Assembly (NCBI GenBank): GCA_009778785.1
Contig: WRFN01000012.1
Span: 1 to 56,178, forward strand
Source of the DNA: Betaproteobacteria bacterium
GTDB taxonomy: Bacteria; Pseudomonadota; Gammaproteobacteria; Burkholderiales; Casimicrobiaceae
DNA: 56,178 bases
Reading direction: 5' to 3'
Below, piece by piece: positions 14,750-23,393 of this stretch; the first letter of the stretch is position 1; every line of letters begins with the position of its first letter. A program made the position numbers and the translations under genes. A model generated the notes under the pieces. That model saw only the letters and a list, made by a program, of their open reading frames with translations. It did not search any database and had not been told where the DNA came from.

Positions 14750-14772
14750 ACGCTACGCAATTCGCGTAGCGT
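14750..14772. repeat. 9-bp perfect inverted repeat between relaxase and integrase
   Basis: ACGCTACGC (14750-14758) and GCGTAGCGT (14764-14772) with an AATTC loop. No U-run follows, so it is not a standard terminator. It could be an operator of the integrase gene or part of an oriT. Confidence 0.5.
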
Positions 14773-14790
14773 AAACAACTGGAGGCAATC

Positions 14791-15738
14791 GTGAACAGCT
14801 ATCAAGATTTACTTGAGGATTATCTATTCCATCATGTTTTGAGCCCGAAGACAGAAGAAAACTATCGTATGTGTATTACGCGCCTTAGTAACGCGCTAGG
14901 CTCGGATATTGAAAATCTCAGCTTTAGCCGACTTGTCGAATGGAGACACCGTGAATTGAGACGCGGCTTGTCGCCAATCAGCTGGAACACCTACATTCGC
15001 CACCTGAAGGTGCTGTTCAACCACGGTATCAAGCAAGAGGGTTTTTTCTACGAAGAAAACCCGTTCTCACGGTTGTTCGTTAGAGCGCCGGACAAGCTGA
15101 AAAAGCGGCTTTCACAGGATCAAGTATCAAAAGTCCGATACCTGCTTAACTACCTCAATGTGATGGGCGGGCATCATTTCCCCGGCATCACCCCTATCTG
15201 GTTTTGGAGAATTGTTTTTGAGACGTTCTTCTACACGGGGATTCGGCGAAGGCAGTTGCTTCACATTTTGACTCACGATATAGACCTCAAATCGCTTCTC
15301 CTTCACATTCGATTTGAAGGCGCGAAGAACAAGAGAGAACGATTCTTGCCGATCCCGGATGATCTGGCACCTTGGCTTGAACAGTTACTACAAGCAAACC
15401 AGAAAAAGCTGGTGAAGATAGGCGACCAGGCGTTCAACGTCAACTTGCACAACCCACTGAGCCGCCGCAAGGGCAAGGATATGAGCCAGTGTCAAGTAGT
15501 CGCTTGTTTCAGGCATTTATCGCGTCGCGTCGGGTTTCCGGTCTCGCCGCACAGATTCCGCCACACCTTAGGTAGCTCCTTGGCCAACAATCCGCAGGCT
15601 AACCTTTTTCTCGTCAAGGAGATACTTGGGCACTCAAACATCCACACCACTTTGGAGTATGTAGAGGTAGATTTGGAAGCCATGAGGGCTGTGCTTAATG
15701 GCCGTCATATTAAGAAATCAGAAAAACAACAGCTTTAA
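14791..15738 (+). CDS. Tyrosine recombinase / element integrase
   Basis: 315 residues, GTG start with GGAGG at 14781-14785. The core-binding domain covers about 1-95 and the catalytic domain follows. The active-site set is complete: Arg in YTGIRRRQLL, Lys in GAKNKRERFLPIP, HxxR in PHRFRHTLGSS, and LGHSNIHTTLEYV with the last His and the Tyr nucleophile. As the last gene before the tRNA it is the best candidate for the enzyme that inserts and excises the element. It is compact and XerC/D-like and differs clearly from the 10223-12013 recombinase. Confidence 0.88.
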   Translation: MNSYQDLLEDYLFHHVLSPKTEENYRMCITRLSNALGSDIENLSFSRLVEWRHRELRRGLSPISWNTYIRHLKVLFNHGIKQEGFFYEENPFSRLFVRAPDKLKKRLSQDQVSKVRYLLNYLNVMGGHHFPGITPIWFWRIVFETFFYTGIRRRQLLHILTHDIDLKSLLLHIRFEGAKNKRERFLPIPDDLAPWLEQLLQANQKKLVKIGDQAFNVNLHNPLSRRKGKDMSQCQVVACFRHLSRRVGFPVSPHRFRHTLGSSLANNPQANLFLVKEILGHSNIHTTLEYVEVDLEAMRAVLNGRHIKKSEKQQL

Positions 15739-15757
15739 CGAAAATATGTCGCAAAAC

Positions 15758-15784
15758 TTGACTATTTAATACAGGCGTTATAAT
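15758..15784 (+). promoter_or_regulatory. Possible promoter near the element end
   Basis: TTGACT (15758-15763) and TATAAT (15779-15784) are near consensus but only 15 bases apart. It points out of the element toward tRNA-Ser and rph. Confidence 0.35.
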
Positions 15785-15883
15785 CTGGCATGGCATTGGT
15801 TGGGTTGTGCGCCTTTTTTGCCTTCCGGCCTTTGGAAATCTAGTTGATCCCTGATTAGCGGTTTCCTCGTCTCCCATTGAGAC

Positions 15884-15912
15884 TTTCAAAACAAGAGGCT
15901 TCCCGCTATAAT
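15884..15912 (+). promoter_or_regulatory. Promoter of tRNA-Ser
   Basis: TTTCAA (15884-15889), 17-base spacer, perfect TATAAT (15907-15912), and the tRNA starts 14 bases later. Confidence 0.65.
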
Positions 15913-15925
15913 CGTCTCTCTTACC

Positions 15926-16015
15926 GGAGAGATGGCCGAGCGGTTGAAGGTACCTGACTCGAAATCAGGCGTAGGTGTAAGCCTACCGTGGGTTCGAATC
16001 CCACTCTCTCCGCCA
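15926..16015 (+). tRNA. tRNA-Ser (anticodon CGA)
   Basis: 90 bases including an encoded CCA. The acceptor arm GGAGAGA pairs at the 3' end, the anticodon stem CCTGA/TCAGG carries loop CTCGAAA, the long variable arm (GTAGG/CCTAC) is typical of tRNA-Ser, and the T-loop GGTTCGAATCC is intact. The mobile element ends upstream of its promoter, so the gene is not disrupted. Confidence 0.97.
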
Positions 16016-16033
16016 CTCTCCCTCAAAGTCGCT

Positions 16034-16783
16034 ATGAACGATAAAGCCGATCACAAAAGAACCGACGACCGCGCTGCCGACGCTTTGCGTCCGCTGGTGT
16101 TGACGCCGGATTGGTTGCGTCACGCCGAAGGTTCGGTGTTGATTTCGCAAGGGCATACGCGCGTTCTCTGCGCCGTCAGCGTTGAGGAAGGTGTGCCGTC
16201 GTTTCTCAAAGGGCAGGGGCAGGGTTGGCTCACGGCGGAATACGGCATGTTGCCGCGTTCGACGCACACGCGGATGCGGCGCGAGGCTGTCGATGGCAAG
16301 CCCTCCGGTCGCACGCAGGAAATTCAGCGTTTGATCGGACGCAGCTTGCGCGCCGTCACCGATTTGACGAAGTTGGGCGAGTGCACGTTACGCATTGACT
16401 GCGATGTGTTGCAGGCTGACGGCGGCACCCGTTGCGCGTCGATCACCGGCGCTTGGGTGGCGCTGGCTTGCGCGCTGCACAGGTTACAGCGCGAGGGCGT
16501 GCTCACGCACTCGCCGTTGCGCGATCAGGTGGCGGCGGTTTCGGTCGGCATCGTCGATGGCGCGGCGCGACTCGATCTCGATTACGCCGAAGACAGCGGT
16601 TGCGATACCGACATGAATGTGGTGATGACCGGCAGCGGTCACTTCGTCGAAGTTCAGGGCACGGCGGAGGGCAATCCTTTTTCCGACAGCGAGATGCAGC
16701 AACTGTTGGCGTTGGCGCGGCGCGGCATCAGCCAGTTGGTCGTCGCGCAGAAAGCGGCGCTGGAACACGTGTTCAAAAAATGA
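16034..16783 (+). CDS. rph: Ribonuclease PH
   Basis: 249 residues, slightly longer than the usual 238 because of a charged N-terminus. It is a phosphorolytic 3'-to-5' exoribonuclease that trims tRNA 3' ends and forms a ring of six subunits. Recognisable segments are [72 protein letters not shown] and [19 protein letters not shown]. The start codon lies only 18 bases after the tRNA-Ser CCA, so the two are probably co-transcribed and the message leader is released by tRNA processing. It overlaps rdgB by ATGA. Confidence 0.97.
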   Translation: MNDKADHKRTDDRAADALRPLVLTPDWLRHAEGSVLISQGHTRVLCAVSVEEGVPSFLKGQGQGWLTAEYGMLPRSTHTRMRREAVDGKPSGRTQEIQRLIGRSLRAVTDLTKLGECTLRIDCDVLQADGGTRCASITGAWVALACALHRLQREGVLTHSPLRDQVAAVSVGIVDGAARLDLDYAEDSGCDTDMNVVMTGSGHFVEVQGTAEGNPFSDSEMQQLLALARRGISQLVVAQKAALEHVFKK

Positions 16784-17391
16784 ACACCGCGTTCAACAAG
16801 CTCGTTCTGGCGTCGAGCAACGAAGGCAAATGCCGCGAATTTGCGCAACTGTTGGCGCCGCTCGCCATCGATATCGTCACGCAAGCTTCGCTCGGCGTGA
16901 CTGAAGCCGAAGAGCCTTACGCGACGTTTGTCGAAAACGCGCTGATCAAAGCGCGTCATGCCAGCCGTCACACGGGACTGCCGGCGCTGGCCGATGATTC
17001 GGGCTTGTGCATCGAAGCGTTGAACGGCGCGCCGGGGGTGTTGTCGGCGCGTTATGCCGGTGAACCCAAATCGGATGCGCGCAACAACGCGCGCTTGATC
17101 GAGCAGTTGCAAGACGCGACGAACCGTCGCGCACGCTACGTGTGCGTGCTGGTATTGACTCACGCTGCCGACGATCCCGCGCCGCTCATCGCTTGCGGCG
17201 AGTGGCAGGGCGAAATCATCGCGTCGCCGCGCGGCTCGAACGGGTTCGGCTATGACCCCTATTTTTTATTGCCGGACGGGCGCACGGCGGCCGAGATGGC
17301 GGCTGAGGAAAAAAATGCGGTTTCGCATCGCGGCGTGGCGACAAGGGTGTTGATGGCGCAGCTTCGCCAACGTTTGAGTGAAAACGGCTGA
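16780..17391 (+). CDS. rdgB: XTP/dITP pyrophosphatase (HAM1 family)
   Basis: 203 residues. It removes non-canonical purine nucleoside triphosphates from the nucleotide pool. Family segments are [16 protein letters not shown] at the N-terminus, [25 protein letters not shown] with the catalytic acidic residues, and [22 protein letters not shown] near the C-terminus. Length is normal. The start at 16780 overlaps the rph stop (ATGA), giving an rph-rdgB-hemW operon, an order common in betaproteobacteria. Confidence 0.96.
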   Translation: MNTAFNKLVLASSNEGKCREFAQLLAPLAIDIVTQASLGVTEAEEPYATFVENALIKARHASRHTGLPALADDSGLCIEALNGAPGVLSARYAGEPKSDARNNARLIEQLQDATNRRARYVCVLVLTHAADDPAPLIACGEWQGEIIASPRGSNGFGYDPYFLLPDGRTAAEMAAEEKNAVSHRGVATRVLMAQLRQRLSENG

Positions 17392-17392
17392 A

Positions 17393-18595
17393 ATGAGTGC
17401 GTTGGTGTTACCGTCGTCGTTGCCGTTCTCGCTGTATGTTCATTTTCCCTGGTGTGTGCGCAAGTGCCCTTACTGCGATTTCAATTCGCACGCGCTAAAC
17501 GATAAGCTATTGCCGGAGCGCGAATACATCGACGCGCTGCTGGTTGATCTGGCGCAGTCGTCAGCGATGACGACCGAAACGCGTCGCCCGCTGCGCTCCA
17601 TTTTCATCGGCGGAGGCACACCGAATCTGTTTTCGGCAAAAGCGATAGCGCGCTTGCTCGATGGCGTTGCTCGCCATTTCACGTTGGCTGCCGATACCGA
17701 GATCACGATGGAAACCAACCCGGGCGCGGGTGAAACACAGCGCTTCGTCGAATACCACAACATCGGCGTCAACCGCTTGTCGCTCGGCGTACAAAGTCTG
17801 GACGACGGCTTGTTGAAAACTTTGGGACGCATTCACACGGCGGTCGAAGCGCGGCAAGCGATGCGCGTGGCGCTGGACATTTTTCCGCACGTCAACTTCG
17901 ATTTCATGTTTGCGTTGCCGGGGCAAACGTTGTCCATGTTGGACGAGACGTTACGCGAGGCGAGCGCGTTCGGCGCGTCGCATTTGTCGTTTTACCAATT
18001 GACGCTGGAGCCGCACACCTGTTTTTATCAAGAGCCGCCAGCGCAGTTGCCGGATGTCGATACGGCGGCCGCCATGCAGGAGCGCGTCGAAGAAGCGCTG
18101 GCGAGTGTCGGTTACGAGCGCTACGAAGTATCCGCGTATGCAAAACCTGATGCAATGTGCGCGCACAATCTCAATTATTGGCAGTTTGGCGATTATCTCG
18201 GTATCGGCGCGGGCGCGCACGGCAAAGTGTCTTTCTTCGATGGCGCGGGAAGCATTTCTCGCGTGGTGCGAACGATCAAACCCTCGCACCCGCGCCACTA
18301 CATAGAGGCCGCGCGATCCGCGTCGGGAACTTTGGTGGCGGAGTCGCGCATGGTCGAGCGCGATGAATTCGCTTTTGAGTTCATGTTGAATGCGCTGCGC
18401 TTGAAGCGCGGCGTGCTGCGCGCTTTCTTTCCCAAACGTACCGGCGTGCCGCTTGCCGAGATCGCAACCATGGTGCAAAACGCTATGGCGCGTGGTTTGC
18501 TCGAGCCTGACGATAAAGTATTCCGCGCCTCGCCGCTGGGCTGGCGGTTTTTAAACGATGCGATGATGTGTTTTCTGGCGGACGAAGAAAAATGA
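17393..18595 (+). CDS. hemW: Radical SAM heme chaperone HemW
   Basis: 400 residues. It has the HemW-type cluster motif CVRKCPYCDF (CxxxCxxC), which binds a 4Fe-4S cluster, followed by GGGTPNLF for AdoMet binding, VNRLSLGVQS and the HNLNYW motif. HemW binds heme and is thought to deliver it to respiratory enzymes; it is not an oxygen-independent coproporphyrinogen oxidase, although it is often annotated so. Start: ATG at 17393, right after the rdgB stop; a GTG at 17378 is in frame. It overlaps the next gene by ATGA. Confidence 0.95.
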   Translation: MSALVLPSSLPFSLYVHFPWCVRKCPYCDFNSHALNDKLLPEREYIDALLVDLAQSSAMTTETRRPLRSIFIGGGTPNLFSAKAIARLLDGVARHFTLAADTEITMETNPGAGETQRFVEYHNIGVNRLSLGVQSLDDGLLKTLGRIHTAVEARQAMRVALDIFPHVNFDFMFALPGQTLSMLDETLREASAFGASHLSFYQLTLEPHTCFYQEPPAQLPDVDTAAAMQERVEEALASVGYERYEVSAYAKPDAMCAHNLNYWQFGDYLGIGAGAHGKVSFFDGAGSISRVVRTIKPSHPRHYIEAARSASGTLVAESRMVERDEFAFEFMLNALRLKRGVLRAFFPKRTGVPLAEIATMVQNAMARGLLEPDDKVFRASPLGWRFLNDAMMCFLADEEK

Positions 18596-20103
18596 GCGCA
18601 AAACTTCCCGAACCCGATGCCGTGGCGCGCGCGCATTCGCAGAAAGTTGTAGCGCATGTGCGCGACTTACTCGATAAAAACGGCGGTTGGTTATCGTTGC
18701 GTGATTACATGCAGGCTGTGTTGTACGCGCCAGGGTTGGGTTATTACATGGCGGGGGCGCAGAAATTTGGTGACGGCGGCGATTTCGTCACTGCGCCCGA
18801 ATTGTCGCCGCTGTACGCACAGATTTGGGCAACGCCGATCAACGAAGCCATGCAGCGGAGCGCGCCGACGATGCTTGAGTTGGGCGGCGGCAGCGGTGTT
18901 TTTGCGGCGCAGTTGTTGCGGCAGTTGCAAGCAATGAAGGGTTTGCCTGAGCGTTATGCGATTCTCGAACTTAGCCCGACGCTGCGCGCGCGTCAACGGC
19001 AAACCTTGAGCGATGAATGCCCCGATCTGCTTTCGTGTGTGGAATGGTGGGATCATCTTCCCGATGTGTTCGCGGGCGTCGTGTTCATGAACGAAGTGCT
19101 CGATGCGATTCCGCCGCGAGTCATCGAACGCGCGGGTGAAGTGTGGCGCGAACATGGCGTAACATTTGACGGTGAACGCTTTGTCGCAGCATCGCAACCT
19201 TTGAGTGACCCCGCGCTTTTGGCGTTGGCGGCATCGCGGTTTCCCGAACAAGGCGATTATGTTGCCGAGCTCAACGTAGCTGGCGAAGCCTTGCTCGAAA
19301 CGCTGGGGCGAAGTTTGACAGCGGGAAGCACGCTCTTCATCAACGATTACGGCTTCGAACGCGGCGACACATTGCCTGCGCATTACGCTCGCGGCACGTT
19401 GCGGGCGTATTACCAGCATCGCGTTCTCGACGATCCGTTGCTTTGGCCCGGACTGCTCGATATCACCTATCACGTTGACTTCGTGGCGATGGCCGAAGCG
19501 GCGCAACGCGGCGGGCTGACGCTGGCGTCGTTTCAAACGCAAGGAGAATTTTTGCAGCGGCACGGCATTCTCGACGCGCTGGCGCGTTGTGTGGGAAACT
19601 GCAACGCAGGAAATAACAATGCAGAAAATGATAACGCCGCCGCCGAAGCGGCTTATTTGTCTGCCGCAAAGGCAGTGCGCACCCTGATCGACCCCGACGC
19701 GATGGGCGGGATTTTCAAGGTGGCAGAGTTCAGATTGCCCCCAAACACAAAACGGAAGTATCAGCCTAAGCAATGGCGCATATTTGCAGATACCGATAAC
19801 GAACGCCCGTTCGATAGTAATATTGTTGGGCTTACAAAAAACGATGAAGTCTCTGATTTTTCCGGCCGCGCCATTTTAATAAAAGAAGGCGATTACTTGT
19901 ATTTGTATATGGATTGCGGGAATGGTGATTGTATTTTTTCAGAGGGGTTGGTGATAAAAAATCCGTATCCGACAAAACCCTATAAATGGTGCTGTAAATT
20001 ATCGGGTGAAATAGAATATATGTCTGAATATGAGGGGCGTTTTTCTGATGAAGAAAAGCGAGTTGTATGCGGGCGGAAAGAAAGCAAGAATATGACAAAC
20101 TGA
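18592..20103 (+). CDS. MidA/NDUFAF7-like SAM-dependent methyltransferase with extra C-terminal domain
   Basis: 503 residues. Residues 1 to about 382 match the COG1565/MidA family: LRDYMQAVLYAPGLGYYMAG, FVTAPELSPLYAQ, MLELGGGSGVFAAQLL for AdoMet, VFMNEVLDAIPP, FINDYGFER. The mitochondrial relative methylates an arginine of complex I; the bacterial role is less clear. The family normally ends near GGIFKVAEF, but here about 121 more residues follow, coded by visibly AT-richer DNA (from 19738), with four to five cysteines and no family I recognise. This looks like a fusion or an acquired tail. Last gene of the rph operon. Confidence 0.88.
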   Translation: MSAKLPEPDAVARAHSQKVVAHVRDLLDKNGGWLSLRDYMQAVLYAPGLGYYMAGAQKFGDGGDFVTAPELSPLYAQIWATPINEAMQRSAPTMLELGGGSGVFAAQLLRQLQAMKGLPERYAILELSPTLRARQRQTLSDECPDLLSCVEWWDHLPDVFAGVVFMNEVLDAIPPRVIERAGEVWREHGVTFDGERFVAASQPLSDPALLALAASRFPEQGDYVAELNVAGEALLETLGRSLTAGSTLFINDYGFERGDTLPAHYARGTLRAYYQHRVLDDPLLWPGLLDITYHVDFVAMAEAAQRGGLTLASFQTQGEFLQRHGILDALARCVGNCNAGNNNAENDNAAAEAAYLSAAKAVRTLIDPDAMGGIFKVAEFRLPPNTKRKYQPKQWRIFADTDNERPFDSNIVGLTKNDEVSDFSGRAILIKEGDYLYLYMDCGNGDCIFSEGLVIKNPYPTKPYKWCCKLSGEIEYMSEYEGRFSDEEKRVVCGRKESKNMTN

Positions 20104-20248
20104 AGCGATTGGCTTGCCCGGAAAATGGCTTCTGTAGCGGCTTTAATGGTGGCAAGGGTGCCGCGTGTTAAAATCCTTATTCTTTACAAGCCGGTTTGAT
20201 TGAAGCGGTTTTCAACGGATTTTTTCAAAAAGCAACGCGAGACATCAC

Positions 20249-20491
20249 ATGGCCAAAACCCCCGCAGCGCCCGCCAGTTTTGAAGCGGCAATGGCTGAAC
20301 TGGAAGACATCGTCACCCGAATGGAGCAGGGCAGTTTGCCGCTGGCCGAGGCGTTGGCTTCGTATCAACGTGGCGCGGTGTTGTTGGCGTATTGTCAGAA
20401 TGCGTTGCGTGAGGCGCAGCAGCAGGTGCGGGTGCTGGAAGACGGCATGTTAAAGGCGTTCAACGATGATGACGCAACCCGCGACGATTGA
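20249..20491 (+). CDS. xseB: Exodeoxyribonuclease VII small subunit
   Basis: 80 residues, normal length. The pattern SFEAAMAELEDIVTRMEQGS, LPLAEALASYQRG is characteristic. It pairs with XseA, which is not in this window, to form a single-strand exonuclease. The gene heads the xseB-ispA-dxs-folE2 run and overlaps ispA by 26 bases. The 145 bases upstream hold a possible TAAAAT -10 box near 20168 but no convincing -35. Confidence 0.95.
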   Translation: MAKTPAAPASFEAAMAELEDIVTRMEQGSLPLAEALASYQRGAVLLAYCQNALREAQQQVRVLEDGMLKAFNDDDATRDD

Positions 20492-21377
20492 ATCTTTCGA
20501 TGCGGTGGCGATGGCTGCTTGGCAGACGACGCATCGGCAGCGCGCCGAGCAAGCGCTCGCTTCGACGTTGACATCGTCGTCGAAAGAAGAAACATCGCAC
20601 GTCAAGGAAGCGATGCGTTATGCGGCACTGTCGGGCGGCAAGCGCTGGCGGGCGTTACTGGTGTACGCGACGGCGGCGTTGTGCCACGCCGAAGAAGCCG
20701 TCGCGGATGCGGCGGCAGCGGCGGTGGAGTTGTTACACGCTTATTCGCTGGTGCACGACGATTTGCCCTGTATGGACGACGATGATGTGCGGCGTGGTCA
20801 ACCGGCGTGCCATATCGCGTTCGGTGAAGCGATGGCGTTGTTGGCGGGCGATGCGTTGCAGACGCAAGCGTTTCTGGTGTTGGCGCAAAGTCGCTTGCCC
20901 GATCCGGCGGTGGCGTGTGCGTTGTTGGCGAAAGCGGCGGGCGCGGACGGCATGGTTGGCGGACAAGCGCTGGATTTGAGCGGCGAAGCGACGACGCTGA
21001 ATGCGCTGGAAGCGATGCACCGCTGCAAAACCGGCGCGCTGATCGAAGCGGCGGTAATGTTGGGCGTGACTTGCGGCGAAACGTTGACGGCGGAGCAGCG
21101 CGCCGCGCTGGTGCGCTATGCGTCGGCGGTCGGATTGGCGTTTCAGATTGCCGACGATGTGCTCGATGTTGAGGGCAGTACGCCCGCTTTGGGCAAGACG
21201 GCGGGCAAGGATGCGGCGCAAAACAAAGTCACCTATGTGACCTTGCTCGGTTTGTCGGGCGCCAAGGACAAGATGCGCGCGCTGTGCGAGGAAGCGCAAC
21301 AAGCGCTGGAAATTTTCGGAGCGGTGGCCTGGCCGCTGAAAGCTTTGGCGGTGCAAGCCGTCACGCGAGGGCATTAG
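20466..21377 (+). CDS. ispA: Farnesyl diphosphate synthase
   Basis: 303 residues. It condenses IPP with DMAPP and GPP to FPP. The first Asp-rich motif is HDDLPCMDDDD, followed by RRGQP. The second is FQIADDVLDVEG, with the KTAGKDAAQNKVTYV signature of bacterial FPP synthases. The GGKRWR substrate-binding segment is near residue 57. The start at 20466 overlaps xseB; the second ATG at 20469 is equally possible. It lies 3 bases before dxs, matching the usual isoprenoid gene cluster. Confidence 0.95.
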   Translation: MMTQPATIESFDAVAMAAWQTTHRQRAEQALASTLTSSSKEETSHVKEAMRYAALSGGKRWRALLVYATAALCHAEEAVADAAAAAVELLHAYSLVHDDLPCMDDDDVRRGQPACHIAFGEAMALLAGDALQTQAFLVLAQSRLPDPAVACALLAKAAGADGMVGGQALDLSGEATTLNALEAMHRCKTGALIEAAVMLGVTCGETLTAEQRAALVRYASAVGLAFQIADDVLDVEGSTPALGKTAGKDAAQNKVTYVTLLGLSGAKDKMRALCEEAQQALEIFGAVAWPLKALAVQAVTRGH

Positions 21378-21380
21378 ATC

Positions 21381-23393
21381 ATGAGTTCTTGTTCGGGTTC
21401 GATTTTTCCCGACGCTTCGCCGAAGGTTGAAGCGACGGCGGAAAGCGTTGCCGAAACGGTGGCGGAGAAAACGCTGAGCGAAAGTGTCGTTGATCAGAGC
21501 GTTGACGCCACCGAAGCGTCGTTGCTTGAGAAGATTGAGTCGCCGCAGGATGTGCGGGCGCTGCCGCGCGAAAAATTGCCGAAGCTGGCGGATGAACTGC
21601 GCGCTTTCGTGCTGGAAACAGTGTCGCAGACGGGCGGGCATTTGTCGTCGAATCTTGGTGTGATCGAGTTGACGGTGGCACTGCATTACGTTTTCAACAC
21701 GCCGGACGATCGAATCATTTGGGACGTGGGGCATCAAACCTACGCGCATAAAGCGTTGACCGGCAGACGCGAGCGACTGCGCACGCTGCGACAGAAAGGC
21801 GGATTGTCCGGTTTCCCGTCGCGCGTCGAGAGCGATTACGATGCGTTTGGCACCGCGCACTCGTCCACCTCGATTTCCGCGGCGCTCGGCATGGCGGTGG
21901 CGGCGCAGGCGAATAAGCAGTCGCGGCGGGTCGTGGCGGTGATCGGCGACGGCGCGATGAGCGCGGGCATGGCCTTCGAGGCGCTGAACAACGCCGGCGC
22001 GATGGACGCCGATCTTCTGGTGATTCTCAACGATAACGAAATGTCGATCTCGGAGCCGGTCGGCGCCTTTCATCAATACTTGACTCGAATTCTTACCAGC
22101 CCGTTGTACAACTCAGTACGCGAAAGCGGCAAAGACATTCTGGCGAAAATTCCGTCGATGAAACGCTTTGCGAAGCGGATGGAAGAACACACGAAGGGGA
22201 TGTTGATGCCGAGCACCTTGTTCGAGGAGTTCGGTTTTTTTTACGTTGGTCCGATCAACGGGCACGACATCGACACGCTCACCAGAACGCTGGTCAACTT
22301 GCGCGATCTGAAAGGGCCGCGTTTGCTGCACATCGTCACCGAAAAAGGGCGCGGCTACGCGCCGGCGGAGAAAGACCCGATTCTCTATCACGGCGTGACC
22401 CGTTTCAATCCCGCAGAAGGCGTGGTGGTGAAAGCGAGAACGCGCCTGACTTACACGGAAGTGTTCGGACAATGGTTGTGCGACATGGCGCGCGCCGACA
22501 AACGATTGGTGGCGATCACGCCGGCAATGTGCGAAGGCTCGGGCATGACTGAATTTGCGCGCGAATTTCCGCAGCGCTATTTCGATGTCGGCATCGCCGA
22601 ACAACACGCGGTGACGTTTGCTGCCGGTTTGGCGTGCGACGGCTTGAAGCCGGTGGTGGCGATTTATTCGACCTTCTTGCAGCGCGCTTACGATCAACTG
22701 GTGCACGACGTGGCACTGCAAAATTTGCCGGTGATGTTTGCGATCGACCGCGCCGGCATCGTCGGCGCTGACGGGCCGACACACATCGGCGCGTTCGATT
22801 TATCGTTCATGCGCTGTCTGCCCAACTTGACGATCATGGCGCCGTCGGATGAAGCCGAGTGTCGCGCCATGTTGACGACGGCGTTTTACATGGACACGCC
22901 GACCGCCGTGCGTTATCCGCGCGGCGTCGGTTGCGGTGTCGCGACACCGCCCACGCTGGACACGATTCCGGTGGGGCGCGGCGAGGTTCGTCGGAAGACA
23001 AGTAACAAGAAAATCGCGTTGCTGGTGTTCGGCGCGCTGCTGGCGCACGCATTGGCGGCGGCGGAGACCCTCGACGCCACCGTGGCGAACATGCGTTTCG
23101 TCAAACCGCTGGATACCGAATTGATCGAAACGCTGGCAAGCGATCACGATGCGTTGGTGACCATCGAAGAAAATGTTGTGATGGGCGGCGCGGGAGCGGC
23201 AGTTGCCGAATTTCTGACCAACGCCGGAATCGTCAAACCGATCTTGCATGTGGGGCTGCCCGATCATTTTATCGAACACGGCGCGCCGGAAACGCTGCTG
23301 GCGCAATGCGGACTTGACGCGGCGGGCATCGTCCGACAAGTGCGGGAATGGCAAGCGCGCGTTGTTAGTTTTCAACCCGGCCAAAATTCATGA
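21381..23393 (+). CDS. dxs: 1-deoxy-D-xylulose-5-phosphate synthase
   Basis: 670 residues. A thiamine-diphosphate enzyme, first step of the MEP isoprenoid pathway. Motifs: [47 protein letters not shown] for the cofactor, [15 protein letters not shown] with the catalytic Glu, and [13 protein letters not shown]. The family usually begins near [15 protein letters not shown]; here about 46 extra acidic, low-complexity residues precede it. Either this is a true extension or translation begins at the TTG coding Leu within SLLEKI; no strong SD helps to decide. Tight operon with ispA and folE2. Confidence 0.95.
   Translation: MSSCSGSIFPDASPKVEATAESVAETVAEKTLSESVVDQSVDATEASLLEKIESPQDVRALPREKLPKLADELRAFVLETVSQTGGHLSSNLGVIELTVALHYVFNTPDDRIIWDVGHQTYAHKALTGRRERLRTLRQKGGLSGFPSRVESDYDAFGTAHSSTSISAALGMAVAAQANKQSRRVVAVIGDGAMSAGMAFEALNNAGAMDADLLVILNDNEMSISEPVGAFHQYLTRILTSPLYNSVRESGKDILAKIPSMKRFAKRMEEHTKGMLMPSTLFEEFGFFYVGPINGHDIDTLTRTLVNLRDLKGPRLLHIVTEKGRGYAPAEKDPILYHGVTRFNPAEGVVVKARTRLTYTEVFGQWLCDMARADKRLVAITPAMCEGSGMTEFAREFPQRYFDVGIAEQHAVTFAAGLACDGLKPVVAIYSTFLQRAYDQLVHDVALQNLPVMFAIDRAGIVGADGPTHIGAFDLSFMRCLPNLTIMAPSDEAECRAMLTTAFYMDTPTAVRYPRGVGCGVATPPTLDTIPVGRGEVRRKTSNKKIALLVFGALLAHALAAAETLDATVANMRFVKPLDTELIETLASDHDALVTIEENVVMGGAGAAVAEFLTNAGIVKPILHVGLPDHFIEHGAPETLLAQCGLDAAGIVRQVREWQARVVSFQPGQNS

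Larger units (their letters stand above)
1..15883. mobile_element. Right arm of an integrative mobilizable or conjugative element
   Basis: This stretch carries two tyrosine recombinases, a MobH-type relaxase, a DUF3275 protein, a DUF6094-type methylase, a large helicase and many short unknown genes with unusual leaders, unlike the core genes after 16034. The order helicase, relaxase, integrase, tRNA is familiar from integrative conjugative elements of the PFGI/ICEclc kind (family knowledge). No type IV secretion genes are in the window, so it may be conjugative (rest to the left) or only mobilizable. The right boundary is inferred to lie between the integrase stop at 15738 and the tRNA promoter at 15884. 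No att repeat could be matched because the left end is not visible. Confidence 0.8.

Noticed and set aside
1-15883. Calling the element a complete conjugative element
   Set aside because: No type IV secretion, coupling protein or pilus genes can be seen in the window.
20733-22076. Minus-strand ORF of 447 codons
   Set aside because: Antisense to ispA and dxs, Arg/His-rich shadow.
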